23,452 nt of DNA from Actinomycetes bacterium (GCA_025464025.1 JAODBP010000300.1:1-23452), one strand, 5' to 3'; shown: positions 15,429-23,240, counted from the stretch's first letter. Notes: a model not told the origin generated them from the sequence alone. Numbers and translations: made by a program.

Positions 15429-16585
15429 AGGTCGCGTTCGTCACGCCCCGCTACGGGCTCGAGGTGCGCGGTGGGGCCGAGCAGGCCGCCCGCACGCTGG
15501 CCGAGCACGTCGTCGCCGACCTGGGCTGGGAGGCCGAGGCGCTGAGCACGTGCGCCCTCGACAACCGGAGCTGGGCCGACGACTACGAGCCGGGCACGGT
15601 CGAGCTCAACGGCGTGCAGGTGTCGCGCTTCCGCTCCGAAGCCGGCCGGGCCCCCGACTTCGACAAGGTGTCGGGGAAGCTCATGTCGGTGCCCCACCGG
15701 GCGCCGCTCGCCGACGCCGACCGGTGGATCGACCTCCAGGGCCCGTGCAGCGCCGGCCTCCTCGACGCCATCGCGTCGACCGATGCCGACCTCGTCGTCT
15801 TCTACCCGTACCTGTACCACCCGACGGTGCGGGGCGTGCCGCTCGTCGGCCGGCGCGCGGTCATGCACCCGGCCGCCCACGACGAGGCGCCGCTCTACCT
15901 GCCGGTGTTCCGGCCCGTCTTCACCGCCGCCGCCGGCTTCGCCTACCACACCCACATCGAGCGCCAGCTGGTGGAGTCGACGTTCCCGGTGGCGTCCACC
16001 CGGCAGATCGTCCTCGGCCTCGGCGTCGACGACCCCGTCGAGGGCGGCGAGTCGCCGATCGAGGGCCCGTACCTCCTGTTCGTCGGGCGGGTCGACGACG
16101 GCAAGGGCACCGGGATGCTGGCCGAGTACTTCGCCACCTACAAGGAGCGCCACCCCGGTCCGGTGCGGCTCGTGCTGGCCGGGCGCGTCTACGACACGCC
16201 GCCGGCCCACGCCGACATCGACCTCATCGGTGAGGTCGACGAGGCCACGAAGTGGGCGCTGTACCGGGGCGCGATGGGCTTCGTGCACCCATCGGGGTGG
16301 GAGTCGTTCTCCATCGTGCTCATGGACGCGTGGGAGTGCGGCCTGCCCGTCCTGGTCAACGGCGGGTCCGACGTGATGCGGGAGCACTGCCGCCGCTCGG
16401 GTGGCGGTCTGTGGTGGACGTCGTACGCCACGTTCGAGGTGGCCATGGACCGCCTCGTCGCCGACGCCGCGCTGCGGGCCGGGCTCGGTGCCGCCGGTCG
16501 CCGCTACGTCGAGGAGCACTACCGCTGGCCGGCGCTGCTCGAGCGCTACCGGCACTTCATGGAGGGCGTCGCCGCCCGCACCTGA
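15425..16585 (+). CDS. GT4-family glycosyltransferase
   Basis: A 386-residue GT-B glycosyltransferase of a different branch from the two before it. It starts VKVAFVTPRYGLEVRGGAE (1-19), with the GGAE acceptor-side loop common in GT4, has YHTHIERQLV (174-183), the linker FVGRVDDGKG (219-228), LAGRVYD (251-257), and a donor-site motif HPSGWESFSIVLMDAWE in which the EX7E pair appears as E293 and D301 rather than two glutamates. GTG at 15425 overlaps the preceding stop as GTGA. Conserved substitution of the second glutamate by aspartate may be normal for its branch. It is the last glycosyltransferase of the rightward arm, followed 25 bp later by secreted wall enzymes. Substrate is unknown. Confidence 0.86.
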   Translation: MKVAFVTPRYGLEVRGGAEQAARTLAEHVVADLGWEAEALSTCALDNRSWADDYEPGTVELNGVQVSRFRSEAGRAPDFDKVSGKLMSVPHRAPLADADRWIDLQGPCSAGLLDAIASTDADLVVFYPYLYHPTVRGVPLVGRRAVMHPAAHDEAPLYLPVFRPVFTAAAGFAYHTHIERQLVESTFPVASTRQIVLGLGVDDPVEGGESPIEGPYLLFVGRVDDGKGTGMLAEYFATYKERHPGPVRLVLAGRVYDTPPAHADIDLIGEVDEATKWALYRGAMGFVHPSGWESFSIVLMDAWECGLPVLVNGGSDVMREHCRRSGGGLWWTSYATFEVAMDRLVADAALRAGLGAAGRRYVEEHYRWPALLERYRHFMEGVAART

Positions 16586-16610
16586 CACCGATCCGGACGA
16601 ACCGGCCGTT

Positions 16611-18203
16611 ATGGTCGGCCGGACCGTGTGTGAGCTGTGCGCCCAGACCGACGCTGCCGTCGGCCTCCCTCGACGCGAGTTGCTCCGCCGCGGCTTGGTG
16701 ACGGCGGGCGCCCTGGCCGTGGCGCCCCGGCTGCTGCGCTGGGCACCCGGCACCGACCTCGGCACGCCCCGGCTGACCGCCGCCGAGTCGGCCATCGTGG
16801 CGCCCCCGCCGATCATCGGCCGGGCCGAGTGGGGGGCCGACGAGAAGCTCCGCACGTCGAGCCGGTCGTTCTCGCCGATCGTGAAGGCGATCGTCCACCA
16901 CACGGCGATCGAGGAGGTCGACCCCGCCGCCCAGGTGCGGGGGATCTACCGGTCGCACACCCAGACGAACAAGTGGGCCGACATCGGCTACAACTTCCTC
17001 GTCGACCGCGAGGGGCGCATCTACGAGGGCCGCTGGGCGCGCGACTACGCCGACGGCGAGATCCACTCGGGCGAGGACACGTCCGGCCGGCTGGTCGAGG
17101 GCGCCCACGCCGAGGGTCGCAACCCCGGGTCGGTCGGCATCGCCATCCTCGGCGAGTACCAGTCGCTCAACACCTCGCTGCCCGAACCCGTCATGACGTC
17201 GGTGTCGCGCATCATCGCCTGGAAGTTCGGGCCCCGCGACCTCGACCCGTACGGCAAGACGGCCTACACGCTGTCGACCGGCAGGTCCGAGGTGTTCGAC
17301 AACATCTGCGGCCATCGCGACGTCGCCGGCACCACCACCAACACGTCGTGCCCCGGGCAGTACGCCTACGCCCGCCTGCCCGAGCTGCGCGACCTCGTGG
17401 CCGCCCAGATCCAGACCGGGCTGGTGGGCGTGCGCATCCTCGGGGCGGACGGCTCGCTCTGGAGCTACGGCCGGAGCGCGTCGTTCAACAAGACGGCCGA
17501 CATCGGCGACCCCCGGCGCAACGTGCGGAAGGGCCTGCCGGTGCGCACCGCAGCCGGCACCGCCACGGGCCAGGGCGCCTGGGTCGCCGGCACCGACGGC
17601 AGCGTGTGGTCCTTCGGCGACGCCGGCTCGTACGGCTCGCTCGCCGGCCGGCGGCTCAACAAGCCGATCGTCGGCATGACGCCGACCACCACCGGGCTCG
17701 GCTACTGGATGGTGGCCAGCGACGGCGGGATCTTCAGCTTCGGCGACGCCTCGTTCCACGGCTCGACCGGCTCGATCAAGCTGAACAAGCCGATCGTCGG
17801 CATGGCGGCCACGCCCACGGGCGGCGGCTACTGGCTGGTCGCCAGCGACGGCGGGATCTTCGCCTTCGGGGATGCCGCCTTCAAGGGCTCCACCGGCTCG
17901 ATCAAGCTGGCCCAGCCCATCGTCGGCATGGCCGTGGCCGCCGACGGCGCCGGCTACTACATGGTCGCCAAGGACGGTGGCGTCTTCACGTTCGGCTCGG
18001 CCAAGTTCCTCGGCTCCGCCGTCGGACGGGCCGGCTTCGTCGGGCCGGCCGCCGCGCTGGCGCCCACGCCCACCGGCCTCGGCTACTGGATCCTCGACTC
18101 GGCCGGCACGCTCCACACCTTCGGCGACGCCCCGGCCTTCGGTGGCGGTGTCACGTCGGGGTCCCGACCGGCCCTCGCCCTGGTGCCCGTGGTGCGTCCC
18201 TGA
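16611..18203 (+). CDS. Exported peptidoglycan amidase (PGRP/amidase_2) with C-terminal propeller-like repeats
   Basis: A 530-residue enzyme expected to cut the bond between N-acetylmuramic acid and L-alanine in peptidoglycan outside the cell. The N-terminus has a twin-arginine export motif, LPRRELLRRG (19-28), followed by a hydrophobic run, so it probably leaves folded by the Tat pathway. The PGRP-like zinc amidase domain spans about 67-265: RAEWGADE (71-78), VHHT (H96), GYNFLVDREGRIYEGRW (126-142), SVGIAILGEY (174-183), GHRD (H235) and SCPG (C247); H96, H235 and C247 are the expected zinc ligands. Residues 272-530 are six about 42-residue repeats like those of the next gene. A CELC pair (7-10) precedes the Tat motif. 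ATG 16611 is used; GTG 16626 is an in-frame alternative. The stop overlaps the next gene's proposed CTG. A role in wall remodelling around glycan attachment is inference. Confidence 0.88.
   Translation: MVGRTVCELCAQTDAAVGLPRRELLRRGLVTAGALAVAPRLLRWAPGTDLGTPRLTAAESAIVAPPPIIGRAEWGADEKLRTSSRSFSPIVKAIVHHTAIEEVDPAAQVRGIYRSHTQTNKWADIGYNFLVDREGRIYEGRWARDYADGEIHSGEDTSGRLVEGAHAEGRNPGSVGIAILGEYQSLNTSLPEPVMTSVSRIIAWKFGPRDLDPYGKTAYTLSTGRSEVFDNICGHRDVAGTTTNTSCPGQYAYARLPELRDLVAAQIQTGLVGVRILGADGSLWSYGRSASFNKTADIGDPRRNVRKGLPVRTAAGTATGQGAWVAGTDGSVWSFGDAGSYGSLAGRRLNKPIVGMTPTTTGLGYWMVASDGGIFSFGDASFHGSTGSIKLNKPIVGMAATPTGGGYWLVASDGGIFAFGDAAFKGSTGSIKLAQPIVGMAVAADGAGYYMVAKDGGVFTFGSAKFLGSAVGRAGFVGPAAALAPTPTGLGYWILDSAGTLHTFGDAPAFGGGVTSGSRPALALVPVVRP
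17424..18200 (+). repeat. Six about 42-residue YWLVASDGG-type repeats in the amidase
   Basis: Six units follow the pattern YW-VASDGGIFSFGDA-F-GSTG----L--PIVGMA-TPTG. The middle copies (around 17700, 17826 and 17952) are close to identical even in DNA. The first unit is divergent (RILGADGSLWSYG) and the last ends in a lone strand (ALALVPVV), which would fit a closed beta-propeller in which the end strand completes the first blade. The fold is inference. Confidence 0.75.
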
Positions 18204-20035
18204 AGCTGCGCGGGGCCGCCGTCGGCATCTGCGTCCTGGCCTCGTCGGTGGCCGCGCTCCTCGCTGCCCCGGCCTCGGCCGCCACGCCCCAGCGCTGGGT
18301 GGTGCGGGTGACCGACGCCCGCGGCCTCGGCCGACTCGAACCGGTGGCCGCCGTCGCCGACGACACGTTCGTCGTCGTCGCCCCGGCCGCACCCACGGGT
18401 CCCGGGCTGGTCTGGGCCTCGGCCGACACCACCTACGCCGCGGCCCGGGTGCCGGTCGACCCGTGCTTCGTCACCTGCCCGGCGGCGATCGACGGCCAGC
18501 CCGAGCTGCGGACGGTGCGGGCGCCGGCGGCGTGGGACGTCACGACCGGCTCGGCCGCCATCACCGTCGCCGTGCTCGACACCCTCGCCGAGGTGAACCA
18601 CCCCGACCTCGCCGGCAAGGTGGTCAAGGGGCCCGACTTCGTCACCCAGCGATGCGGCGGGCGCACGTCGGCCGCCGGCCACGGCACCGCCGTCGCCGGC
18701 ATCGTCGGCGCCCGGACCGACGACGGGCAGGGCATCGCCTCGCTCGGGTGGCAGACGAAGGTGCTGTCGATCGGCGTGCTCGACGAGTGCGGCATCGGGT
18801 CGGCGTCGGTCATCTCCCGCGCCGTCCGCTACGCCGTCGACAACGGGGCGCGGGTCGTCAACCTCAGCCTCTCGGGCGACGCCAACCCCGCGATGGCCGA
18901 CGCCGTGGCCTACGCCCGCCAGCACGGCGCGCTCGTCGTGGCGGCGGCCGGCAACGAGGGCTCCGACGCCCCGGCCTACCCGGCCGCCTACCCCGGCGTC
19001 ATCGCGGTGGCGTCGACCGACACGGACGCCGGGGGCCTCAGCCCGTTCTCGAACGTCGGCCCCTGGGTCGACATCGCCGCGCCCGGCCAGGACGTCGTGT
19101 CGACCGCGAGCGGCGGTGGCTACGGGCAGTTCAGCGGCACCTCGTTCGCCGCCCCGCTGGTCGCGGCGACGGCCGCCCTGGTGCTGGCCCGCCACCCGGA
19201 GTGGGACGGCGCCGACGTGGCGACCCGCCTGGCCCGCTCCGCCCGGCACGTGGCCGGCGTCGACGCGCCCGTGCTCGACGCCGGGGCGGCCGTGACCGAC
19301 GGCCCGGGCGGCGCGGTCGAGGTGTCGGCGGTCGGTGGGGCGTACGCGTTCGGCACCGCCACGTTCCGGGGCTCGGCGTCGAGGGCGGCCCGTCCCGTCG
19401 TCGGCGTGGCCTCGGCCGGCGCGACCGCGTACTGGATGGTGGCGACCGACGGTGGGGTGTTCGGCTTCGGCGGGGCCCGCTTCTTCGGCTCGACCGGGGG
19501 GCGGCCGCTCAACCGGCCGATCGTCGGCATGGCGTCGACGCCCACCCACGCCGGCTACTGGTTGGTGGCCAGCGATGGGGGCATCTTCAGCTTCGGCGAC
19601 GCCCGGTTCTACGGCTCCACCGGCGCCATCCGGCTGAACCGGCCGATCGTCGGCTTGGCCGCCACCCCGTCCGGCCGGGGCTACTGGCTGGTCGCCAGTG
19701 ACGGTGGGATCTTCAGCTTCGGCGATGCCCGGTTCGCCGGGTCGACGGGCAGCCTGGCCCTCCGCTCGCCGATCGTCGGCATGGCCGTGGCGTCGCCCAC
19801 GGCGTACTGGCTGGTGGCGGCCGACGGCGGGGTCTTCGCCTTCGGAGGAGCGCCCTTCCACGGCTCGGCGGCCGGGGCGACGCCCGCACCGGTCGTCGGC
19901 ATGGCGTCCGGGTCGGGCGGCTACTGGCTGGCCACGCGCGATGGCCACCTGCTGGCGTTCGGCGGCGTGGTCGACGACGGCTCGATCCACCCGATCCCGG
20001 CCTCGCCGATCGTGGGTGTGGCTGCCACGTCCTAG
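18200..20035 (+). CDS. Secreted subtilisin-like (S8) serine protease with C-terminal propeller-like repeats
   Basis: A 611-residue protease. With the proposed start the N-terminus is an excellent Sec signal peptide (KLRG, hydrophobic core, cut after APASA near 27), followed by a short pro-region. The catalytic domain spans about 105-350 with D127 (in VAVLDTL), H161 (GHGTAVAGI), the oxyanion asparagine N252 (AAAGNEGS) and S315 (FSGTSFAAPL). The usual DSG/DTG around the aspartate is DTL. Residues 374-611 are six repeats of the kind seen in the amidase. No ATG, GTG or TTG lies in frame near the signal peptide start. CTG 18200-18202 overlaps the amidase stop as CTGA, the same 4-base overlap used elsewhere in the operon, and is chosen. 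The nearest ordinary codon, GTG 18248, would remove the basic part and half of the signal peptide. It may mature surface proteins such as the FG-GAP products; that is inference. Confidence 0.87.
   Translation: MKLRGAAVGICVLASSVAALLAAPASAATPQRWVVRVTDARGLGRLEPVAAVADDTFVVVAPAAPTGPGLVWASADTTYAAARVPVDPCFVTCPAAIDGQPELRTVRAPAAWDVTTGSAAITVAVLDTLAEVNHPDLAGKVVKGPDFVTQRCGGRTSAAGHGTAVAGIVGARTDDGQGIASLGWQTKVLSIGVLDECGIGSASVISRAVRYAVDNGARVVNLSLSGDANPAMADAVAYARQHGALVVAAAGNEGSDAPAYPAAYPGVIAVASTDTDAGGLSPFSNVGPWVDIAAPGQDVVSTASGGGYGQFSGTSFAAPLVAATAALVLARHPEWDGADVATRLARSARHVAGVDAPVLDAGAAVTDGPGGAVEVSAVGGAYAFGTATFRGSASRAARPVVGVASAGATAYWMVATDGGVFGFGGARFFGSTGGRPLNRPIVGMASTPTHAGYWLVASDGGIFSFGDARFYGSTGAIRLNRPIVGLAATPSGRGYWLVASDGGIFSFGDARFAGSTGSLALRSPIVGMAVASPTAYWLVAADGGVFAFGGAPFHGSAAGATPAPVVGMASGSGGYWLATRDGHLLAFGGVVDDGSIHPIPASPIVGVAATS
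19319..20032 (+). repeat. Six about 42-residue YWLVASDGG-type repeats in the protease
   Basis: Units show YWMVATDGGVFGFGGARF, YWLVASDGGIFSFGDARF (twice), YWLVAADGGVFAFGGAPF and YWLATRDGHLLAFGG, preceded by a half unit lacking YW (VSAVGGAYAFG) and ended by SPIVGVAATS. The half unit at the start and the lone strand at the end suggest a circular fold closed between the termini of the module. Confidence 0.75.
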
Positions 20036-20045
20036 TCTCCGGCTC

Positions 20046-20939
20046 GTGAAGGCCCTCGTCACCGGCGCCGGCGGCTTCGTCGGCCCCTACCTCACCGCCC
20101 ACCTCAAGGCATCCGGTGACGAGGTGGTGGCCACGGACACCGATGTCGACATCACTGACGGCGAGGCCCTGCGCAAGGCGTTCCTCGACATCCGGCCGGA
20201 GGTCGTCTACCACCTGGCCGCGGCGAGCCACGTGGGCACGTCGTGGTCGGCGCCCGTCGACGTGGTGCGGGTGAACGTCGAGGGTTCGCTCAACGTGTTC
20301 CTCGCCGCCCTCGAAGCCGGGGTCGAGCGGGTGCTGCTCATCGGCAGCGCCGAGCAGTACGGCCGGCTGACGCCCGACCTCCTGCCGGTGGCCGAGACCA
20401 CACCGATGCAGCCGGTCAGCCCGTACGGCGCCAGCAAGGCCGGGGCCGAGATGATGGCGTCCCACATCTTCCACGGGCGGGGCCTGCCGGTGATCTCGGT
20501 GCGGGCCTTCAACCACCTCGGCCCCGGTCAGTCGGAGGCGCTGGTGGCCTCGACGATCGCCAAGCAGGTGGCCGAGGTCGAGCAGGCCGGGGGTGGGGTG
20601 GTGCGGACCGGCAACCTCGAGGCCCGGCGCGACTTCACCGACGTGCGCGACGTGGTGCGGGCCTACCGGCTGCTCGTCGAGCGTGGCGAGCCGGGTGAGG
20701 CCTACAACGTGTGCAGCGGGCGCGACGTCGCCATCCAGGAGATCGCCGACCGCTTCGCCGAGCTGGCCACGGCCGAGGTCACGTTCGAGCTCGACCCCGA
20801 GCGGCTGCGCCCGGCCGACGTGCCGGTGGTGCGGGGCGACAACACGAAGCTGCGCACGGCGACGGGGTGGTCGACGACGATCCCGCTGGAGGACACGTTG
20901 GCCGACATCCTGGCCTGGTGGCGGGAGAAGGTCGGGTGA
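20046..20939 (+). CDS. rmd: GDP-4-dehydro-6-deoxy-mannose reductase-like NAD(P)-dependent sugar epimerase/dehydratase family enzyme
   Basis: A 297-residue extended short-chain dehydrogenase. The cofactor loop is TGAGGFVG (6-13), the catalytic set is S101 with Y127 and K131 (YGASK), and YHLAAASHVGTSW (55-67) follows the second strand. IGSAEQYGR, AFNHLGPGQ and GNLEARRDFTDVRDVVRAY are the pattern of RMD, which reduces GDP-4-keto-6-deoxy-D-mannose to GDP-D-rhamnose, rather than of GDP-mannose 4,6-dehydratase (GMD). The C-terminal PERLRPADVPVVRGDNTKLR also matches RMD. If correct it supplies an activated 6-deoxyhexose for the glycan; its GMD partner must lie outside the window. The start is GTG at 20046, ten bases after the protease stop. 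Alternative: a related reductase making GDP-6-deoxy-talose or a dTDP-sugar. The family is certain, the exact product is not. Confidence 0.82.
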   Translation: MKALVTGAGGFVGPYLTAHLKASGDEVVATDTDVDITDGEALRKAFLDIRPEVVYHLAAASHVGTSWSAPVDVVRVNVEGSLNVFLAALEAGVERVLLIGSAEQYGRLTPDLLPVAETTPMQPVSPYGASKAGAEMMASHIFHGRGLPVISVRAFNHLGPGQSEALVASTIAKQVAEVEQAGGGVVRTGNLEARRDFTDVRDVVRAYRLLVERGEPGEAYNVCSGRDVAIQEIADRFAELATAEVTFELDPERLRPADVPVVRGDNTKLRTATGWSTTIPLEDTLADILAWWREKVG

Positions 20940-21835
20940 GCGTCGCCCGCCGGTTGAAGCGCGCCGTCCGGGTCGGGCTCGACGAGCTGCTGCGGCCGTC
21001 GACGCCCGGCGCCGCGCCGCCGCCGAAGCCGATGCCGACCGGCGTCGGGCTGAGCGACGGGCGGGTGATGACCGGGCACCCGGTCGCCGGGCAGATGATC
21101 GTCGACGGGCACTGCCTGCTGGTCACGCCCCGGCTGCTGCTCGGCACCTACGAGCCCGCCGTCACCGCCTACCTTCGGGCGGCCGTGCGGCCGGGCGACA
21201 CCGTGGTCGACATCGGCGCCAACCAGGGCTTCCACACGCTCACGCTGGGCATCGGCGTGCTGCCCGGCGGCCACGTTTGGGCGTTCGAGCCCCACCCCCG
21301 CAGCCGGTCGATCCTGCTCGAGAACGTGGCGTCGAACTTCCTGCACCACTCGGTCACCGTCAGCGGGGCGGCGGCGTGGAACGCCGAGGGCGAGCTGACG
21401 TTCCGGGCCCGCACCGGCGAGGCGGCCGGCAGCCACCTGCACGCCGCCTACACGATCCCGGGCGACGTGGCCGAGGGCGAGGACATCACGGTGCCCACGA
21501 TCGATGCCGGCGCCTTCCTCGCCGGGTTGCCGTCGCCGCCCGACCTCGTCAAGCTCGACGCCGAGGGCAGCGAGCCCGAGATCCTGCGAGCGGCGGCCGA
21601 CGTGCTCCGCCGGCACCACCCCACGATCGTGCTCGAGGTGCTGCGGCCCACGTTCGACTCCGACGACGCCATCGACGAGTGGGAGCGCTGGCTCCGCGAC
21701 GACCTCGGCTACGACGTGTCGTACCTCGACGCCGGCGGCATGCCGCGGCCCCAGCCCCGTGGCTGCATGCGCGCGCTCTCCGGCGCGGTGGACGTGGTGC
21801 TCACGGTCCGCGGCGGGCGCGGCGCGCCCGACTGA
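20936..21835 (+). CDS. FkbM-family SAM-dependent methyltransferase
   Basis: A 299-residue methyltransferase of the FkbM family, whose members usually O-methylate hydroxyl groups on sugars or polyketides. Motif I is VVDIGANQGFHTLTLG (90-105), motif II ends with AFEPHP (116-121; E118 should hold the SAM ribose), and VKLDAEGSEPEILRA is the family's conserved motif after the central domain. The first 50 residues are basic and proline-rich with no signal peptide, so it is cytoplasmic. GTG at 20936 overlaps the rmd-type stop as GTGA, linking methylation to 6-deoxyhexose synthesis; a methylated rhamnose-like residue in the exported glycan is the simplest reading, though untested. It is the last gene of the rightward arm; no clear terminator follows in the next 250 bp. 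Confidence 0.88.
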   Translation: MSVARRLKRAVRVGLDELLRPSTPGAAPPPKPMPTGVGLSDGRVMTGHPVAGQMIVDGHCLLVTPRLLLGTYEPAVTAYLRAAVRPGDTVVDIGANQGFHTLTLGIGVLPGGHVWAFEPHPRSRSILLENVASNFLHHSVTVSGAAAWNAEGELTFRARTGEAAGSHLHAAYTIPGDVAEGEDITVPTIDAGAFLAGLPSPPDLVKLDAEGSEPEILRAAADVLRRHHPTIVLEVLRPTFDSDDAIDEWERWLRDDLGYDVSYLDAGGMPRPQPRGCMRALSGAVDVVLTVRGGRGAPD

Positions 21836-22088
21836 GACAAGGACGCACCGAGGGGCCGAGTCGAGCGCGCCGGACCTGCTGCTCAGCCCGCTCGTTCGTG
21901 TGCAGGAACACGCCCGTCGCGATGAGGGCTGAAGCAAGACGCACGGCTGATGATGCCGGACCCAGGCGCTGAGGTCGTCGCTTGATCATGCTGGACGTCG
22001 TCTCGACGTTGCCGCGCCGGTGTAGCTCGTCACAAAGGTGTCTGGTTCGTCCGGTTTGACTGTCACACCCCCTCGTCATGATGGAGGG
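21836..22088. other. Gap between glycan operon and HNH gene
   Basis: About 250 bp with clearly lower GC than the operon. No gene, tRNA or terminal repeat is recognisable. The right end holds TTGACT (22056-22061) and, 15 bases on, CATGAT (22077-22082), a weak promoter pair that would start transcription at the GTG of the HNH gene (22089) as a leaderless mRNA. The same place forms an imperfect hairpin (ACCCCCTC paired with GGAGGGGT around a TCATGA centre, about 22067-22090). Confidence 0.4.
22056..22082 (+). promoter_or_regulatory. Weak candidate promoter of the HNH endonuclease gene
   Basis: TTGACT matches five of six bases of the -35 consensus; CATGAT matches four of six of the -10 consensus, but the spacer is 15 bases, shorter than ideal. 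The -10 lies 7 bases before GTG 22089, the distance expected of a leaderless start. Confidence 0.25.
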
Positions 22089-23210
22089 GTGGAGTTGCTG
22101 GCGGCCGCGGTCGAGGAGCTGGTCGGGATGGATCCCGCCGCGCTGGCCGATGGCGAGAAGATCGTGGAGCTGCGTCGGCAGATCGATCAGCTCGAGGCGG
22201 TCGCCAACCGTGTGACCGGGGTGTGGGACGCCAAGAAGGAGTGGGTGTCGTCGGGCGCCAAGACCGGTGCGGCGTGGCTGGCCTGGCAGTGCCGGCGCCC
22301 GTTGGACGAGACCCGCCGCTGGACCCGCGTCGCCCGCCAGCTCCGTTCCATGCCGGCAACCGAAGGGGCGTGGCTCGCGGGCGAGATCCACGAGCGCCAC
22401 GTGAGGAAGCTGTGTTCGGCACGACGGCCGGAGACGGCCGAGGTGTTCGACCGTGACGAAGCACAGCTCGTCGAGAACGCCCGCACGTTGTCGTTCGCCC
22501 ATTTCCATCGGACGGTGGACTACTGGCTACAGCACGCTGACCCCAACGGCACCGAGGCCGACGCCGAACGTCAGCGGGATCGCCGCGAAGCGCACCTCGA
22601 CCAGAGCTTCGGAGGCATGTGGTTCGGGAAGCTCACGTTCGATCCGATCTCCGGCACCATCGTGAACCTCACGGTCAAGGAGATCGAAGAGGAGCTCTTC
22701 AAGGCCGATTGGGCCGATGCGAAGGAACGGCTCGGGCGTGACCCGCTCGTCACGGAGCTGGCTCGCACCGCGAAGCAGCGGCGCGCTGATGCATTCGTGG
22801 AGATGGCGGTCCGAGCGCGGTCGGTGCCGAAGGGTGCCCGGCGGCCGGAACCGCTGTTCACGGTGGTGATGGGGTACGACCGGTTCAAGCAGGTCTGCGA
22901 GCTGGCCAATCGAACCGTCGTCACGCCGGGTTCGCTGCTCCCGTACCTGACCGAGGCGTTGATCGAACGGATCGTGGCCGACGGCGAGGGCCGAGCCCTC
23001 GATGTCGGCGAAGCTCGCTGCTTCACCGGCGCGACCCGGCGCGCCGTCGAGGTCCTCGGTGAGGAGTGCTTCGAAGACACTTGCGAGGTGCCCGCCGAAG
23101 ACGCCCAGATCGACCACATCATCGAAGCGTCCAAAGGCGGGCCCACGAGGACGTGGAACGGACGACCGGCGTGCGGCTTCCACAACCGAGCCCGCAACCG
23201 CGGGCCCTGA
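22089..23210 (+). CDS. DUF222 / 13E12-type HNH endonuclease
   Basis: A 373-residue protein with a long N-terminal DUF222-type helical domain (LAAAVEELVGMDPAALADGE, then LRRQIDQLEAVANRV) and a C-terminal HNH nuclease motif at about 327-373: two cysteines (327, 332), IDH (H343), WNG (N357) and CGFHNR (H365). The family is known from the REP13E12 repeats of mycobacteria and is often multi-copy in actinobacterial genomes; its natural target is unknown. GTG 22089 is preferred because homologous N-termini begin about here; GTG 22038 would add 17 residues. Codon use is noticeably less GC-biased than in the genes to the left (many GAT, CGT, GAA), which suggests separate origin or transfer. It stands alone, with its own gap before it and a hairpin after it, and is probably unrelated to the glycan operon. 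Confidence 0.87.
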   Translation: MELLAAAVEELVGMDPAALADGEKIVELRRQIDQLEAVANRVTGVWDAKKEWVSSGAKTGAAWLAWQCRRPLDETRRWTRVARQLRSMPATEGAWLAGEIHERHVRKLCSARRPETAEVFDRDEAQLVENARTLSFAHFHRTVDYWLQHADPNGTEADAERQRDRREAHLDQSFGGMWFGKLTFDPISGTIVNLTVKEIEEELFKADWADAKERLGRDPLVTELARTAKQRRADAFVEMAVRARSVPKGARRPEPLFTVVMGYDRFKQVCELANRTVVTPGSLLPYLTEALIERIVADGEGRALDVGEARCFTGATRRAVEVLGEECFEDTCEVPAEDAQIDHIIEASKGGPTRTWNGRPACGFHNRARNRGP

Positions 23211-23217
23211 CCTCGAC

Positions 23218-23234
23218 CCCGCCGGATCGGCGGG
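23218..23234. terminator. GC-rich hairpin between convergent genes
   Basis: CCCGCCG (23218-23224), loop GAT, CGGCGGG (23228-23234): a perfect 7-bp all-GC stem starting eight bases after the HNH stop codon. It lies between two convergent genes and would work on both strands. There is no T-run, which is usual for terminators in high-GC actinobacteria. Confidence 0.5.
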
Positions 23235-23240
23235 AGGAGC

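Noticed and set aside
17424..20032. CRISPR-like or tandem DNA repeat array
   Set aside because: The repetition follows protein units of about 126 bp with in-frame conserved residues and no unique spacers; these are coding repeats.
21836..22088. Minus-strand frame spanning the gap into the HNH gene region
   Set aside because: The predicted protein has no recognisable motif and most of it is antisense to the HNH gene; no start with a ribosome site is evident.
21836..22088. tRNA gene or attachment site
   Set aside because: No cloverleaf, TTCGA loop or CCA-adjacent arm could be found, and no direct repeat flanking the HNH gene was seen.
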